From: CAVQBC01 sp963848415
Lineage (GTDB): Bacteria > Actinomycetota > Thermoleophilia > Solirubrobacterales > Solirubrobacteraceae
DNA: 64,000 nucleotides
Assembly (NCBI GenBank): GCA_963848415.1
Contig: CAWKDN010000002.1
Coordinates: 496,001-560,000, forward strand
Direction of reading: 5' to 3'
Shown here: in pieces, positions 46,715 through 55,285 of the stretch
How the letters are laid out: each line of letters opens with the position of its first letter
Position numbering within the stretch: the first letter of the stretch is position 1
Position numbers and translations under genes: made by a program
The notes under the pieces: model-generated
The model's database searches: none
Told to the model about the DNA's origin: nothing
The model's input: only the letters and a program-made list of their open reading frames with translations

Positions 46715-46832
46715 GGTCCCGGTCGGGCTCGGTTCGCCGACCTCGCACCGCGACGCGGAACTCTAGCGCAGCCTGCCTGAGCGGCGGGTAAAGCCGACCG
46801 CGCAAGCCGTACCCCGGGCACCGCGGGGCGCT

Positions 46833-47261
46833 TCAGGACACGACCTGGACGTGCACTTCGCGCCGCCGCGGGCGGTCGTCGAAGTCGATCAGGACCACCT
46901 GCTGCCAGGTCCCGAGCGCGAGCCGGCCGCCGATCAGCGGCAGCGTGACCGACGGCCCCACGAGTGACGCGCGCAGGTGCGCGTGCGCGTTGTCGTCGGC
47001 ATTGCGACGGTTGTGGGCGTAGTCCTCCGCGCCCGGGCGCTCGCGCGGCAGCAGCCGCTCGAGCGCCTCGCCGAGGTCCTGGACGCCGCCCGGCTCGAAC
47101 TCCATCGTCGTCACCGCGGCCGTCGAGCCGCCGACGAACACCGACACGCTGGCGTGCTGCACCCCGGCGGTGCGCACGACGGAGGCGACGCCCTCGGTGA
47201 GGTCGACGATGTGGCCTTCCCCGCGCGTGTCGAGGGCGAGCACGCCGGCGTGCAGCGCCAT
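46833..47261 (-). CDS. YjbQ/UPF0047 family protein
   Basis: A 142-aa member of the UPF0047 (YjbQ) family, a small beta-rich trimeric fold. Motifs are VFVGGSTAAVTTMEFEPG, then NADDNAHAHLRASLVGPS and RLALGTWQQVVLIDFDDRPRRR. YjbQ homologues show weak thiamin-phosphate-synthase activity, but the physiological role is unknown. It overlaps the tyrS stop by 1 nt (TGATG), so it is cotranscribed with tyrS and ends just upstream of the rrn promoter. Confidence 0.92.
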   Translation of the reverse strand: MALHAGVLALDTRGEGHIVDLTEGVASVVRTAGVQHASVSVFVGGSTAAVTTMEFEPGGVQDLGEALERLLPRERPGAEDYAHNRRNADDNAHAHLRASLVGPSVTLPLIGGRLALGTWQQVVLIDFDDRPRRREVHVQVVS

Positions 47262-48469
47262 CAGCGGCGCCCCGGCGCCCGCAGCCGCCGGAACTGGCGC
47301 TTGCCGACCTGCAGCACGCGGTCCTCGAGCGCGCTCGCGGGCACGTCGAGCGCCGCGCCGTCCAGCGGCTCGCCGTCCAGTCGGACGCCGCCCTGGGCGA
47401 GCTTGCGCCGCGCCTCCGAGCGCGAGCCGCCGAACAGCCCGGCGATCAGCTCGGGCAGGTGCACGGCGCCGCCGTCGGCCACCGGCAGCTCGGCCTCCTC
47501 GATCTCCTCCGGCAGCGCGCGCTCGACGTGCAGCCGGTCGAACGCGGCCTCGGCCGCCGCGGCGGCATCCTCGCCGTGGTAGAGCCCCACCAGCCGCCGC
47601 GCCAGCGCGCGCTTGGCGTCGCGCGGAGCGAGCTCCGCCGGCGCGGGCTCGCCCAGCAGCAGCTCCCACCACGGGGCGAGCTGCTCGTCGGGAAGCCGCA
47701 GCGTGCGCCCGTAGGCCTCTTCGGGCGCCTCGGTCACCCCGATGTGGTTGCCGAGCGACTTGGACATCTTGCGCACGCCGTCGATGCCGGTGATGATCGG
47801 CATGGTCAGGATCACCTGCGGCGCCACGTCGTAGGCGGCCTGGACGTGGCGACCCATCAGCAGGTTGAACTTCTGGTCGGTGCCGCCGAGCTCGACGTCG
47901 GCGGCGACCATCACCGAGTCGTAGCCCTGCAGCACCGGATAGAGCAGCTCGAGCAGCGATACCGGCTCGCGTGCCGCCCAGCGCCGTGCGAAGTCGTCGC
48001 GCTCGAGCAGCTGGGCGACGGTCACCCCGCGCACGAGCCGGAAGAGCGCCTCCATCGGCATGTCCAGCCACTCGGAGTTGCGGCGCACCTCGAGCCGGTC
48101 GTCGGTCGCCAGCACGCGGCTCGCCTGCGCCTGGAAGGTGCGCGCGTTGGCGTCGATCTCCTCGCCGGTCAGCAGCGGCCGGGTGGCCGAACGCCCGCTG
48201 GGATCGCCGACGCGGGCGGTGTAGTCGCCGACGATGAGCACGACCGTGTGGCCGAGGTCCTGGAACTCGCGCAGCTTGCGCAGGACCACCGTGTGGCCGA
48301 GATGGATGTCCGGCGCGGTGGGGTCGATGCCGAGCTTGACCCGCAGCCGGCGCTGCTCGCGGGCGGCCTGGGCGAGGCGCTCGGCCAGCCCCCCCTCGGG
48401 CAGGCAGTCCACCGCGTTGCGGGTCAGCCAGGCGGCCTGCCGGGCGGCCTCGGAGGCGGGTTCTGCCAT
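47261..48469 (-). CDS. tyrS: tyrosyl-tRNA synthetase (TyrZ-type)
   Basis: A 402-aa class Ic synthetase. The HIGH motif is HLGHT within LGIDPTAPDIHLGHTVVLRK, KMSKS is intact in RKMSKSLGNHIG, and a C-terminal S4 domain (GLFGGSRSEARRKLAQGGVRLDGE) binds tRNA. The N-terminal sequence is closer to the TyrZ subgroup than to E. coli TyrS. The ATG at 48469 has no ribosome binding site but TAGCAT 8 nt upstream. No T-box leader can fit there. It is divergent from the penicillin-binding protein. Confidence 0.95.
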   Translation of the reverse strand: MAEPASEAARQAAWLTRNAVDCLPEGGLAERLAQAAREQRRLRVKLGIDPTAPDIHLGHTVVLRKLREFQDLGHTVVLIVGDYTARVGDPSGRSATRPLLTGEEIDANARTFQAQASRVLATDDRLEVRRNSEWLDMPMEALFRLVRGVTVAQLLERDDFARRWAAREPVSLLELLYPVLQGYDSVMVAADVELGGTDQKFNLLMGRHVQAAYDVAPQVILTMPIITGIDGVRKMSKSLGNHIGVTEAPEEAYGRTLRLPDEQLAPWWELLLGEPAPAELAPRDAKRALARRLVGLYHGEDAAAAAEAAFDRLHVERALPEEIEEAELPVADGGAVHLPELIAGLFGGSRSEARRKLAQGGVRLDGEPLDGAALDVPASALEDRVLQVGKRQFRRLRAPGRR

Positions 48470-48477
48470 CCGCGCCA

Positions 48478-48483
48478 ATGCTA
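48478..48483 (-). promoter_or_regulatory. -10-like TAGCAT for leaderless tyrS
   Basis: TAGCAT on the minus strand ends 8 nt before the tyrS ATG, leaving no room for a leader, attenuator or T-box. Confidence 0.4.
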
Positions 48484-48534
48484 GTCTCTCGCCGCGCGGC
48501 CCAGCGAACGTCCGCGTTCCCGATCCGATGAGGA

Positions 48535-48556
48535 CGCCCGCCGCTCGCGGCGGGCG
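48535..48556 (+). promoter_or_regulatory. 9-bp hairpin in the PBP leader
   Basis: CGCCCGCCG (48535-48543) and CGGCGGGCG (48548-48556) pair around CTCG, 61 nt before the PBP start. It could be a leader structure of the PBP mRNA; function unknown. Confidence 0.35.
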
Positions 48557-48616
48557 ACCCGAGCGCTGGACGCGCGTGGGTGATCGGCTCCCGCCGCCCG
48601 CGGGCCCGTCGAGAGC

Positions 48617-51058
48617 ATGAGCGATTCCGAGCGCCACACCGAGCCCCCAGAGCCTGCCGCCGAGGAGGCGCCGAGCAACGTCGTCCCGCTGCGCCCGCGG
48701 CCCGCGGGCCTCGTCGACGCGCCCGGGCCGGCGGCCCCACCGCCGACGCCGATCGCACCCGGGCGCGACGCCCCGCCACCCGGCGAGGACGACGACGGCG
48801 GTGGCGGCGACGACGGCGAGCCGCCGCGGCACCGCGTGCGCATCAAGAAGCTCCGCATGCTGCTGCTGCTGGCCGGCCTGACCGCGCTAGCGTCCATCTC
48901 GACGGTCTTCGGGATGATGATGGCCGTCGCCTCAGACCTGCCCGCGCTCGAGGAGCCGGCCTCGACCAACTCGGTGATGGTCGACCGCGAGGGCAACGAG
49001 ATCGGCCTGCTGACCGGCAACCAGCGCCGCATCTTCCTCGGTGCGGAGGACATCGCGCCGCGCATGAAGCAGGCGATCATCGCGATCGAGGACAAGCGCT
49101 TCTACACCAACGACGGCGTCGACCTGCGCGGCAGCGCCCGCGCGCTGTGGACGGACATCATCGAGCGCGACATCGTCCAGGGCGGCTCGACCATCACCCA
49201 GCAGTTCGTCAAGGTCGCCCAGGCCTCCGAGCAGAACCGCAGCCTGCTCAACAAGCTCCGCGAGGCCGCGCTGGCCTACCACATCACGCGCAAGTGGGAC
49301 AAGCAGCGGATCCTGCGCAACTACCTGAACTCGATCTACTTCGGCAACGGCGCCTACGGCATCGAGTCTGCCGCGCGCGTGTACTTCGGCAGCCAGCACG
49401 CCGGCTGCGGGGAGAAGGGCGCCCGCCCGTGCGCAGCGGTGCTCGAGCCCCACGAGGCCGCGCTGCTGGCCGGCATCGTGCAGTCCCCCAGCGCCTACGA
49501 CCCGCTCCAGCACCCGCAAGCGTCCAAGGCTCGCCGGGACACGGTCCTGGACCGCATGCTCGAGCAGGGCTTTCTCAGCCGGCTCGAGCACGACACGGCG
49601 GTCGTGCAGCCGCTGCCGGTCCGCAACGACTTCCAGTTCCCGCGCGAGGACACGCGCTACCCGTACTTCACCTCGTGGGTCAAGCAGCAGGTGGTCGACA
49701 AGCTCGGCGGCGGCCAGGTCGGCGCCCGGCTGGCCTTCGAGGGCGGCCTGCGCGTGCGCACGACGATCGACGCCAAGCTCCAGGGCGCGGCCGAGAACGC
49801 GATCGAGCAGTGGCTGCCCAGCGGCGGCGGCGGCCCGCGGGCCTCGCTGGTGGCGCTCGACAACGAGACCGGCGAGGTGCGCGCGATGGTGGGCGGCGAC
49901 GACTACGCCACCAGCCCGTTCAACCTCGCCACCCAGGGCCAGCGACAGCCGGGCTCGGCCTTCAAGCCGTTCGTGCTGGCCGAGGCGCTGAAGGCCGGCG
50001 TCTCTCCCAGCTCGACGTGGGAGTCCAAGAAGAAGGTGTTCAAGGTGCCCGGCTCGAGCGAGAAGTTCACGGTCACCAACTACGAGAACAGCTATTCCGG
50101 AGTCACGTCGCTCGACCGCGCCACCTACTTCTCCGACAACGCCGTCTACTCGCAGGTCGGCATCCAGGTGGGCACGAGGAAGATCGCCCGCCTGGCGCGC
50201 AAGATGGGCATCCGCTCGCCCGTCTCGGACAACTACGCGATGACGCTCGGTGGCCTGCGCCAGGGCATCACGCCGATGGACCTCGCCCACGCCTACGGCA
50301 CGTTCGCCACCGGCGGCCAGTTCGTCTACGGGACGATGAGCCCCGGCGACCTGAAGCGCAACGGGCTGCGGCGCCCCGGGCCGGTTGGGATCTCGGCGAT
50401 CGGCCGCGGCCGCGACGAGAAGTTCAAGCCGGTCGAGCTGCCCAGCGGCGAGCGGGCGCGCAACAAGACCCGCCGGCTGCGCGTCCTGGACCCCGCGATC
50501 GCCGGCCAGGTGACCGGCCTGCTCAAGGGCGCGGTCAAGTACGGCACGGGCACGCGCGCCCAGCTCGACCTGGTCGAGGCGGCCGGCAAGACCGGCACGA
50601 CCGAGAACTACGGCGACGCCTGGTTCGTCGGCTATACGAAGGAGTACACGGTGGCCGTCTGGGTCGGCTACCCCGACCGCTTCCAGCCGATGGAGACCGA
50701 GTTCCAGGGCTCCGCGGTGGCCGGCGGCACGTTCCCGGCGGGCATCTGGAAGACGTTCATGGACCAACTGCTCAACCTCGACCCGCCCAAGCAGGCCGAC
50801 CGCGTGGACGAGTCCGACGACCTGCCCGAGCCTGGCGCCGTCGCGCCCGAGCCCGGCGTCGAGGGGGAGGCCGCGCCCGAGGAGTCGGCGCCCGCTCCCG
50901 AGTCCGGCGACGACGGCGCGACGGTCCCGGAGGCCGAGGCTCCCGCCCCCGAGGTCGAGGAGGCGCCGGCCCCGGAGGCCGAGGCGCCGGCGCCGGAGGA
51001 GGCCGCGCCCGAGGAAGCGGCGCCGCCGACCGACGACGGCGGCGCGACGCCTCCGTAG
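48617..51058 (+). CDS. bifunctional penicillin-binding protein (class A, PBP1a-like)
   Basis: Class A PBPs polymerise and crosslink murein. The 813-aa product has an 80-residue acidic/Pro cytoplasmic tail, one membrane helix (about 81-106), a GT51 glycosyltransferase domain (about 125-300; catalytic Glu in AIEDKRFYTNDGVD, GGSTITQQFVK) and a transpeptidase domain. The active-site motifs are SAFK in QPGSAFKPF, SDN in YFSDNAVYSQ and KTG in AGKTGTTENYGDAWFVGY. The last 95 residues are a Glu/Ala/Pro tail outside the cell. The ATG at 48617 is preceded by weak GAGAG. Confidence 0.95.
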   Translation: MSDSERHTEPPEPAAEEAPSNVVPLRPRPAGLVDAPGPAAPPPTPIAPGRDAPPPGEDDDGGGGDDGEPPRHRVRIKKLRMLLLLAGLTALASISTVFGMMMAVASDLPALEEPASTNSVMVDREGNEIGLLTGNQRRIFLGAEDIAPRMKQAIIAIEDKRFYTNDGVDLRGSARALWTDIIERDIVQGGSTITQQFVKVAQASEQNRSLLNKLREAALAYHITRKWDKQRILRNYLNSIYFGNGAYGIESAARVYFGSQHAGCGEKGARPCAAVLEPHEAALLAGIVQSPSAYDPLQHPQASKARRDTVLDRMLEQGFLSRLEHDTAVVQPLPVRNDFQFPREDTRYPYFTSWVKQQVVDKLGGGQVGARLAFEGGLRVRTTIDAKLQGAAENAIEQWLPSGGGGPRASLVALDNETGEVRAMVGGDDYATSPFNLATQGQRQPGSAFKPFVLAEALKAGVSPSSTWESKKKVFKVPGSSEKFTVTNYENSYSGVTSLDRATYFSDNAVYSQVGIQVGTRKIARLARKMGIRSPVSDNYAMTLGGLRQGITPMDLAHAYGTFATGGQFVYGTMSPGDLKRNGLRRPGPVGISAIGRGRDEKFKPVELPSGERARNKTRRLRVLDPAIAGQVTGLLKGAVKYGTGTRAQLDLVEAAGKTGTTENYGDAWFVGYTKEYTVAVWVGYPDRFQPMETEFQGSAVAGGTFPAGIWKTFMDQLLNLDPPKQADRVDESDDLPEPGAVAPEPGVEGEAAPEESAPAPESGDDGATVPEAEAPAPEVEEAPAPEAEAPAPEEAAPEEAAPPTDDGGATPP

Positions 51059-51074
51059 TCCCGGCGACGGGACG

Positions 51075-51500
51075 GTGTCCACGACCGGGGCAGAGCGGCG
51101 GGCGGCACGGCTCGCCGCCATCGCCGCCGCGGCCGACCTGCTCGTCGTAGCTGCCTTCCAGGCGTTCCTGGCGCTGGGCGGTCGCGCGAGCAGCGCGGCC
51201 TGGGGCGGCGCCCACCGCCGGCTGCCGGCCCGCCTGCGCGCCGGCAGCGCGCTGTCCTCGCCGGCGCTCTGCGGTTTCGCGTGGGCGGTGCTGGCGCGCG
51301 CCGGCCACCTGCGCGCGAGCCCCGAGCGCCCCGGCGTGCGCCGCGCCGTGTGGGGGCTGGTCGGGGCCATGGCCCTCAGCGCGGTCGCGAACCTCGCCTC
51401 GCCGAGCCGGTGGGAGCGCTACCTGATGGGGCCCAACGCCGCGCTGATCGCGCTGCTCGCCGCGGTCGTGGCGCGCGACGGGCGACTGGGCCGTCGCTGA
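51075..51500 (+). CDS. hypothetical small membrane protein
   Basis: A 141-aa protein with four hydrophobic segments (about residues 13-36, 58-76, 92-108 and 118-133), short basic loops and the SPSRWERYLMGPNAALIALLAAV C-terminal pattern found in small actinobacterial membrane proteins. Its GTG start lies 17 nt after the PBP stop, so it is probably cotranscribed. No function can be assigned. A weak GCGGG/CCCGC hairpin follows at 51501-51517. Confidence 0.75.
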   Translation: MSTTGAERRAARLAAIAAAADLLVVAAFQAFLALGGRASSAAWGGAHRRLPARLRAGSALSSPALCGFAWAVLARAGHLRASPERPGVRRAVWGLVGAMALSAVANLASPSRWERYLMGPNAALIALLAAVVARDGRLGRR

Positions 51501-51518
51501 GCGGGCGGACGACCCGCG

Positions 51519-52160
51519 TCAGGCGGCCTGCACGGGCCGTGCCGCGCGCGGCACGTCCAGGCCGGCCGGCCAGGGCTTTGAGACGAAGCGCGAGCCGACG
51601 GCCGAGAAGCGCCACGGCAGCTCGGCGGCCTTCGTGATGCCGATCCGGGGACTGGCGACGGCCGGGACGGCGCGGGCGCCGGGCGGCCGGGCGCCGAGGA
51701 CGATCGGTCCGGCGGCGAGGTCGGAGGTGTTCAGCTCGAGCCCGATGCCGAGCGCCTGGGTCAGCTTGCCCGGGCCCGAGCAGAGGTCGGCCGCGCGCTC
51801 GAGCCCGCGGCGCGCGCGCATCGCCTCCAGCCCGTCGCGCGGCTCGAGCGCCCGGATCAGCACCGCCGCGCCGATCCCCTCCGGCTCGCAGACGGCGTTG
51901 AGCAGGGCGTGGATGCCGTAGGAGCGGTAGACGTAGGCGCGCCCGGGCGGCCCGAACAGCGGGTGGGTGCGGGCGGTCAGCCCGACGTGCGCGTGGCAGG
52001 CGGGCTCGGAGTCGTGGTAGGCCTCGGTCTCCACGATCACGCCGCAGGCCTCGCCGTGGCGCACCGTGCAGCCGAGCAGGTCGCGCGCCACCTCGAGCAC
52101 CGGGCGGGCGAAGAACGCGGCCGGCAGCGCCGCCGCCGGGCCGCCGGGGGCGGCGCTCAC
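51519..52160 (-). CDS. 3-methyladenine DNA glycosylase (AAG/MPG)
   Basis: A 213-aa alkyladenine glycosylase that excises alkylated purines. Family motifs are FFARPVLEVARDLLGCTV, VIVETEAYHDSEPACHA (catalytic Glu and Tyr), RAYVYRSYGIHALLNAVCEPEG, and GPGKLTQALGI. The GTG start overlaps the argH stop by 4 nt. Pairing with argH is common in actinobacteria and probably reflects only cotranscription. Confidence 0.94.
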   Translation of the reverse strand: MSAAPGGPAAALPAAFFARPVLEVARDLLGCTVRHGEACGVIVETEAYHDSEPACHAHVGLTARTHPLFGPPGRAYVYRSYGIHALLNAVCEPEGIGAAVLIRALEPRDGLEAMRARRGLERAADLCSGPGKLTQALGIGLELNTSDLAAGPIVLGARPPGARAVPAVASPRIGITKAAELPWRFSAVGSRFVSKPWPAGLDVPRAARPVQAA

Positions 52161-53542
52161 CCGGCCTGGGCCTCGAGCGCCGCGCGCGCGTGGGCGAGCT
52201 GCTCGCGCACGCGCGGCAGCGCCGTGCCGCCCTCGGACACCTTGGACTCCAGCCACGAGCGCCGCTCGAGCACCTCGGCGACCTCGCCGTCGAGGTGCTC
52301 GGAGTGGCGGGCGAGCTCCTCCGGGGTCAGCGCGCTGAGCGCCCGGCCGGAGTCCACCGCCTCGCGCACGACGCCCGCCACGATGCCGTGCGACTCGCGG
52401 AACGGCACGCCGCGGCGGACGAGCAGGTCAGCCAGGTCGGTCGCGGCGATCATCTCGTCCGCGGCCGCCGCCGCGAGCCGCTCGCGGTCGAAGGCGATGC
52501 CGCCCAGCATCTCGCGCGCCGCGACGAGGCAGAGCTCGAGCGTGTCGACCGCGTCGAAGAGGTGCTCCTTGTCCTCCTGCAGGTCCTTGTTGTAGGTCAG
52601 CGGCAGGCCGTGCAGCACCCCGTGCAGGGCGAGCAGGTGGGCCGCCACCCGCGGCGCCTTGGCCCGCAGCAGCTCGGCCGCGTCGGGGTTCTTCTTCTGC
52701 GGCATGATCGAGGAGCCCGACGCCCAGGCGTCCGAGACCTCGCAGAAGCCGAACTCCTCGCTGGACCACAGCACGAGCTCGGCGCCGAGGCGGGAGAGGT
52801 GCGTGGCGCACGTCGCCGCCGCCCCGAGGAAGTCGAGCACGAAGTCGCGGTTGGAGACGGCGTCGATCGAGTTCGGCGCCACCGCGGCGAAGCCCAGCTC
52901 GCTCGCCACCAGCTCGCGGTCGGTGGCGAAGTTCACCCCGGCGAGCGCGCCGGCGCCCAGCGGCAGCTCGGTCGTCGCCCCCAGCACGAACTCGAAGCGC
53001 CGCGCGTCGCGCCGGAACATCCAGAAGTAGGCCAGCAGGTGGTGGGAGAGGTAGACCGGCTGCGCGCGCTGCAGGTGCGTGTAGCCCGGCATCGCCCAGT
53101 CGAGGTGGCGCTCGGCCTGCTCGAGCAGCGTCTGCTGCAGCGCGCCGAGGCGCTCGAGCGCCTGCAGCGCGTGCGCGCGGGTGAACATCGCGAGGTCGGT
53201 CGCGACCTGGTCGTTGCGCGAGCGCGCCGTGTGCAGCTTGCCGCCGACCGGCCCCGCGAGCTCGGTGAGGCGTCGCTCGACGGCCATGTGGATGTCCTCG
53301 TCGTCGGCGGCGACCGCGAAGCTGCCGTCCTCGAGCTCGCGCTCGACCTGCTCGAGCCCCGCGATCAGCGCGTCGCGGTCCGCCTCGGCGATGATCCCGG
53401 CGGAGGCCAGCATGGTCGCGTGCGCGCGCGACTGGGCGATGTCGTAGGGCCCGAGCCGCCAGTCGAAGCCGATCGACGCGTTGAGCTGGTGGAAGGCGGG
53501 ATGCTGGGGCTCGGAGAAGCGGGCCATGGCGTCAGCCATCAT
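52157..53542 (-). CDS. argH: argininosuccinate lyase
   Basis: ArgH splits argininosuccinate into arginine and fumarate. The product is 461 aa, with the fumarase/aspartase fold. SRNDQVATDLAMFTR, GYTHLQRAQPVYLSHHLLAYFW, and the catalytic loop GSSIMPQKKNPDAAELLR are diagnostic. The start is uncertain: ATGs at 53542, 53539 and 53527 all precede RFSEP and none has a ribosome binding site. The longest start overlaps the divergent GNAT gene's possible upstream ATG. No other arg genes are in the window. Confidence 0.95.
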   Translation of the reverse strand: MMADAMARFSEPQHPAFHQLNASIGFDWRLGPYDIAQSRAHATMLASAGIIAEADRDALIAGLEQVERELEDGSFAVAADDEDIHMAVERRLTELAGPVGGKLHTARSRNDQVATDLAMFTRAHALQALERLGALQQTLLEQAERHLDWAMPGYTHLQRAQPVYLSHHLLAYFWMFRRDARRFEFVLGATTELPLGAGALAGVNFATDRELVASELGFAAVAPNSIDAVSNRDFVLDFLGAAATCATHLSRLGAELVLWSSEEFGFCEVSDAWASGSSIMPQKKNPDAAELLRAKAPRVAAHLLALHGVLHGLPLTYNKDLQEDKEHLFDAVDTLELCLVAAREMLGGIAFDRERLAAAAADEMIAATDLADLLVRRGVPFRESHGIVAGVVREAVDSGRALSALTPEELARHSEHLDGEVAEVLERRSWLESKVSEGGTALPRVREQLAHARAALEAQAG

Positions 53543-53549
53543 GCCGTCA

Positions 53550-54203
53550 ATGGAGCTGGTCGTGCGCCCCGCCCGCCCGCAGGATCCGGCCGACGAGCTG
53601 CTCTACCTCTCGGCCAAGCCCTACTACGACGCCTACGCCGGCGACGCGGCGCGCGCCCGGCGCCTGCTGGGCGCCGTCTACGGCCGCGCGGGGCACGCCG
53701 CGAGCTGGCAGATCTGCCACGTCGCCGAGGCCGAGGGTGAGCTCGTCGGCGTGCTGGCGGCCTTTCCCGTCGGGCAGGGCGACCGCCTGGCACGCCGCTT
53801 CGTGGCGCTCACCTTCCCGCGGCTGCCGGCGTGGCGCTGGCCCGGGCTGCTGCGCCACCTGGCCGCGTCGGGCACGGTGGCGCCGCGGCCGCCCGCCGGC
53901 GCGCTGTACGTCGACGCGCTGGCCACGGCGCCCGGGGCCAGGCGCCGGGGCGTGGCGAGCGCGCTGCTCGGCGAGGCCGAGCGCCTCGCGCGGCGCGAGC
54001 GGGCGATCGGGGTGGCGCTCGACACCGGCCTCGGCAACCGGGCGGCGCGCGCGCTCTACGAGGGCGCGGGCTACGAGCGGCGCGAGGTGCGCCACGCCGC
54101 CGACGACCGGATCGCGCGCGCGATCGGCGGGCCCGGCTTCGTGAGCTACTTCAGGCCGCTCGCGAGCACGCGCTCGAGCGACTCGGCGACGCGCGCCACC
54201 TGA
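53550..54203 (+). CDS. GNAT-family N-acetyltransferase
   Basis: A 217-aa acetyltransferase. The acetyl-CoA motif A is ATAPGARRRGVASALLGEAE (the R/Q-x-x-G-x-G/A loop), followed by VALDTGLGNRAARALYEGAGYERRE. The N-terminal third is variable, so the substrate is unknown. The ATG at 53550 (ELVVRPARPQD) is preferred; an in-frame ATG at 53541 adds three residues. Its last 58 nt overlap the end of the convergent aminotransferase gene, which may mean its natural stop has been lost or that the overlap is real. Confidence 0.85.
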   Translation: MELVVRPARPQDPADELLYLSAKPYYDAYAGDAARARRLLGAVYGRAGHAASWQICHVAEAEGELVGVLAAFPVGQGDRLARRFVALTFPRLPAWRWPGLLRHLAASGTVAPRPPAGALYVDALATAPGARRRGVASALLGEAERLARRERAIGVALDTGLGNRAARALYEGAGYERREVRHAADDRIARAIGGPGFVSYFRPLASTRSSDSATRAT

Positions 54204-55285
54204 CCCTCGGAGAGCTCCGGGAAGAACGGCAGCGCCAGCGAGCGGGCGGCCACGTCCTCGGCCACCGGGAACTCGCCCGGCTGGTGGCCGAAGCGCTCGC
54301 GGTAGAAGGACATCAGGTGGATCGCGGGCAGGTAGGGCTTGCTCTGGACCCCGAGCTCGCGCAGGCCCAGCATGGTGGCGTCACGGTCGATGCCGGGCGG
54401 GAGCTGGATGACGAACACGAACCAGCCGCGCCGGTCGCCGCCGGCGTCCGGGCACGGCAGGCCGAGCTCGCGCTCGGCGGCCAGCGGGGCGAGCGCCTCG
54501 CGGTACCGCGCGGCGGCGCGGGCCCGGCCATCCAGCATCGCGTCGAGACGCTCGAGCTGGGCCAGGCCGAGCGCGCACGCGAGGTCTGAGAGGCGGTAGT
54601 TGAAGCCGAGCCGGTCGTGGTCGAGCCAGCCCATGTCGGGCGCGCGGCCCTGGTTGCGCTCGGCGTCCATGCGCTGCTTGTGCTCGGCGGAGCCGGTGAC
54701 CACCATGCCGCCCTCGCCGGTGGTCAGCTGCTTGTTGGCGTAGAAGCCGAAGGCCGCCGGATGCCCGCGGCCGCCGACCGCCCGCCCGTCGGCGTGCACG
54801 GCGCCGAGCGCCTCGCAGGCGTCCTCGACGATCGGCAGCCCCAGCCGCTCGAGCGCCGGTACGTCGGCCGGATAGCCGAAGATGTGCACCGGCAGCAGCG
54901 CCGCCGTGCGCGGCGTGACGGCGGCGGCCGCGGCGTCCGGGTCGAGGTTCAGCGTGACCGGGTCGACGTCGGCGAACACGGGGCGCGCGCGCTCATAGAG
55001 TGCCGCGTTGGCCGAGGCCACGAACGAGAACGGCGAGGTGACGACCTCGTCGCCCTCCCCCACCCCGACCGCGCGCAGCGCGAGGTGCAGCCCGGCCGTC
55101 CCCGAGGAGACGGCGCTGGCGTGGGCGGCGCCGAGGCGGGCGGCGAAGGCCGCCTCGAAGGCCGGCACGCGGGGGCCGAGCGAGAGCTGCCCCGAGCGCA
55201 GCACCTCCAGCACCGCGGCCTCCTCCTCGGCGCCGAGCACCGGGCGGGCCAGCGGGACCACGTCCAGCGAGGCCGGCGCGGTCAC
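54146..55285 (-). CDS. DegT/DnrJ/EryC1/StrS-family aminotransferase
   Basis: A 379-aa PLP-dependent fold-type I enzyme, typically adding an amino group to nucleotide-linked keto-sugars. Signatures are RSGQLSLGPRVPAFEAAFA, SGTAGLHLALRAVGVGEGDEV, PVHIFGYPAD, EDACEALGA, the PLP Lys in GFYANKQLTTGEGG, and GFNYRLSDLACALGLAQLERLD. The GTG start overlaps the cimA stop by 4 nt, so it is the last gene of the leu/ilv operon. No sugar-nucleotide gene is nearby; a role in envelope sugar synthesis or on an amino-acid-like substrate is open. Confidence 0.92.
   Translation of the reverse strand: MTAPASLDVVPLARPVLGAEEEAAVLEVLRSGQLSLGPRVPAFEAAFAARLGAAHASAVSSGTAGLHLALRAVGVGEGDEVVTSPFSFVASANAALYERARPVFADVDPVTLNLDPDAAAAAVTPRTAALLPVHIFGYPADVPALERLGLPIVEDACEALGAVHADGRAVGGRGHPAAFGFYANKQLTTGEGGMVVTGSAEHKQRMDAERNQGRAPDMGWLDHDRLGFNYRLSDLACALGLAQLERLDAMLDGRARAAARYREALAPLAAERELGLPCPDAGGDRRGWFVFVIQLPPGIDRDATMLGLRELGVQSKPYLPAIHLMSFYRERFGHQPGEFPVAEDVAARSLALPFFPELSEGQVARVAESLERVLASGLK

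Larger units (their letters stand above)
46387..46832 (-). other. rrn leader and promoter region
   Basis: The 446-nt gap between yjbQ and 16S contains the rrn promoter candidate (46686-46714), the 5' processing arm (46580-46603) with a boxA-like TCTTTGAAAACT, and otherwise GC-rich leader DNA. No convincing gene was seen; short frames on both strands lack coding features. Confidence 0.6.

Noticed and set aside
48507..48520. LexA/SOS-like box GAAC-N6-GTTC
   Set aside because: The actinobacterial SOS box needs a 4-nt spacer between GAAC and GTTC; here it is 6, and the flanks do not fit.
48470..48616. T-box or attenuator upstream of tyrS
   Set aside because: No specifier or AGGGTGG-like T-box sequence; a -10-like hexamer 8 nt from the ATG leaves no leader.
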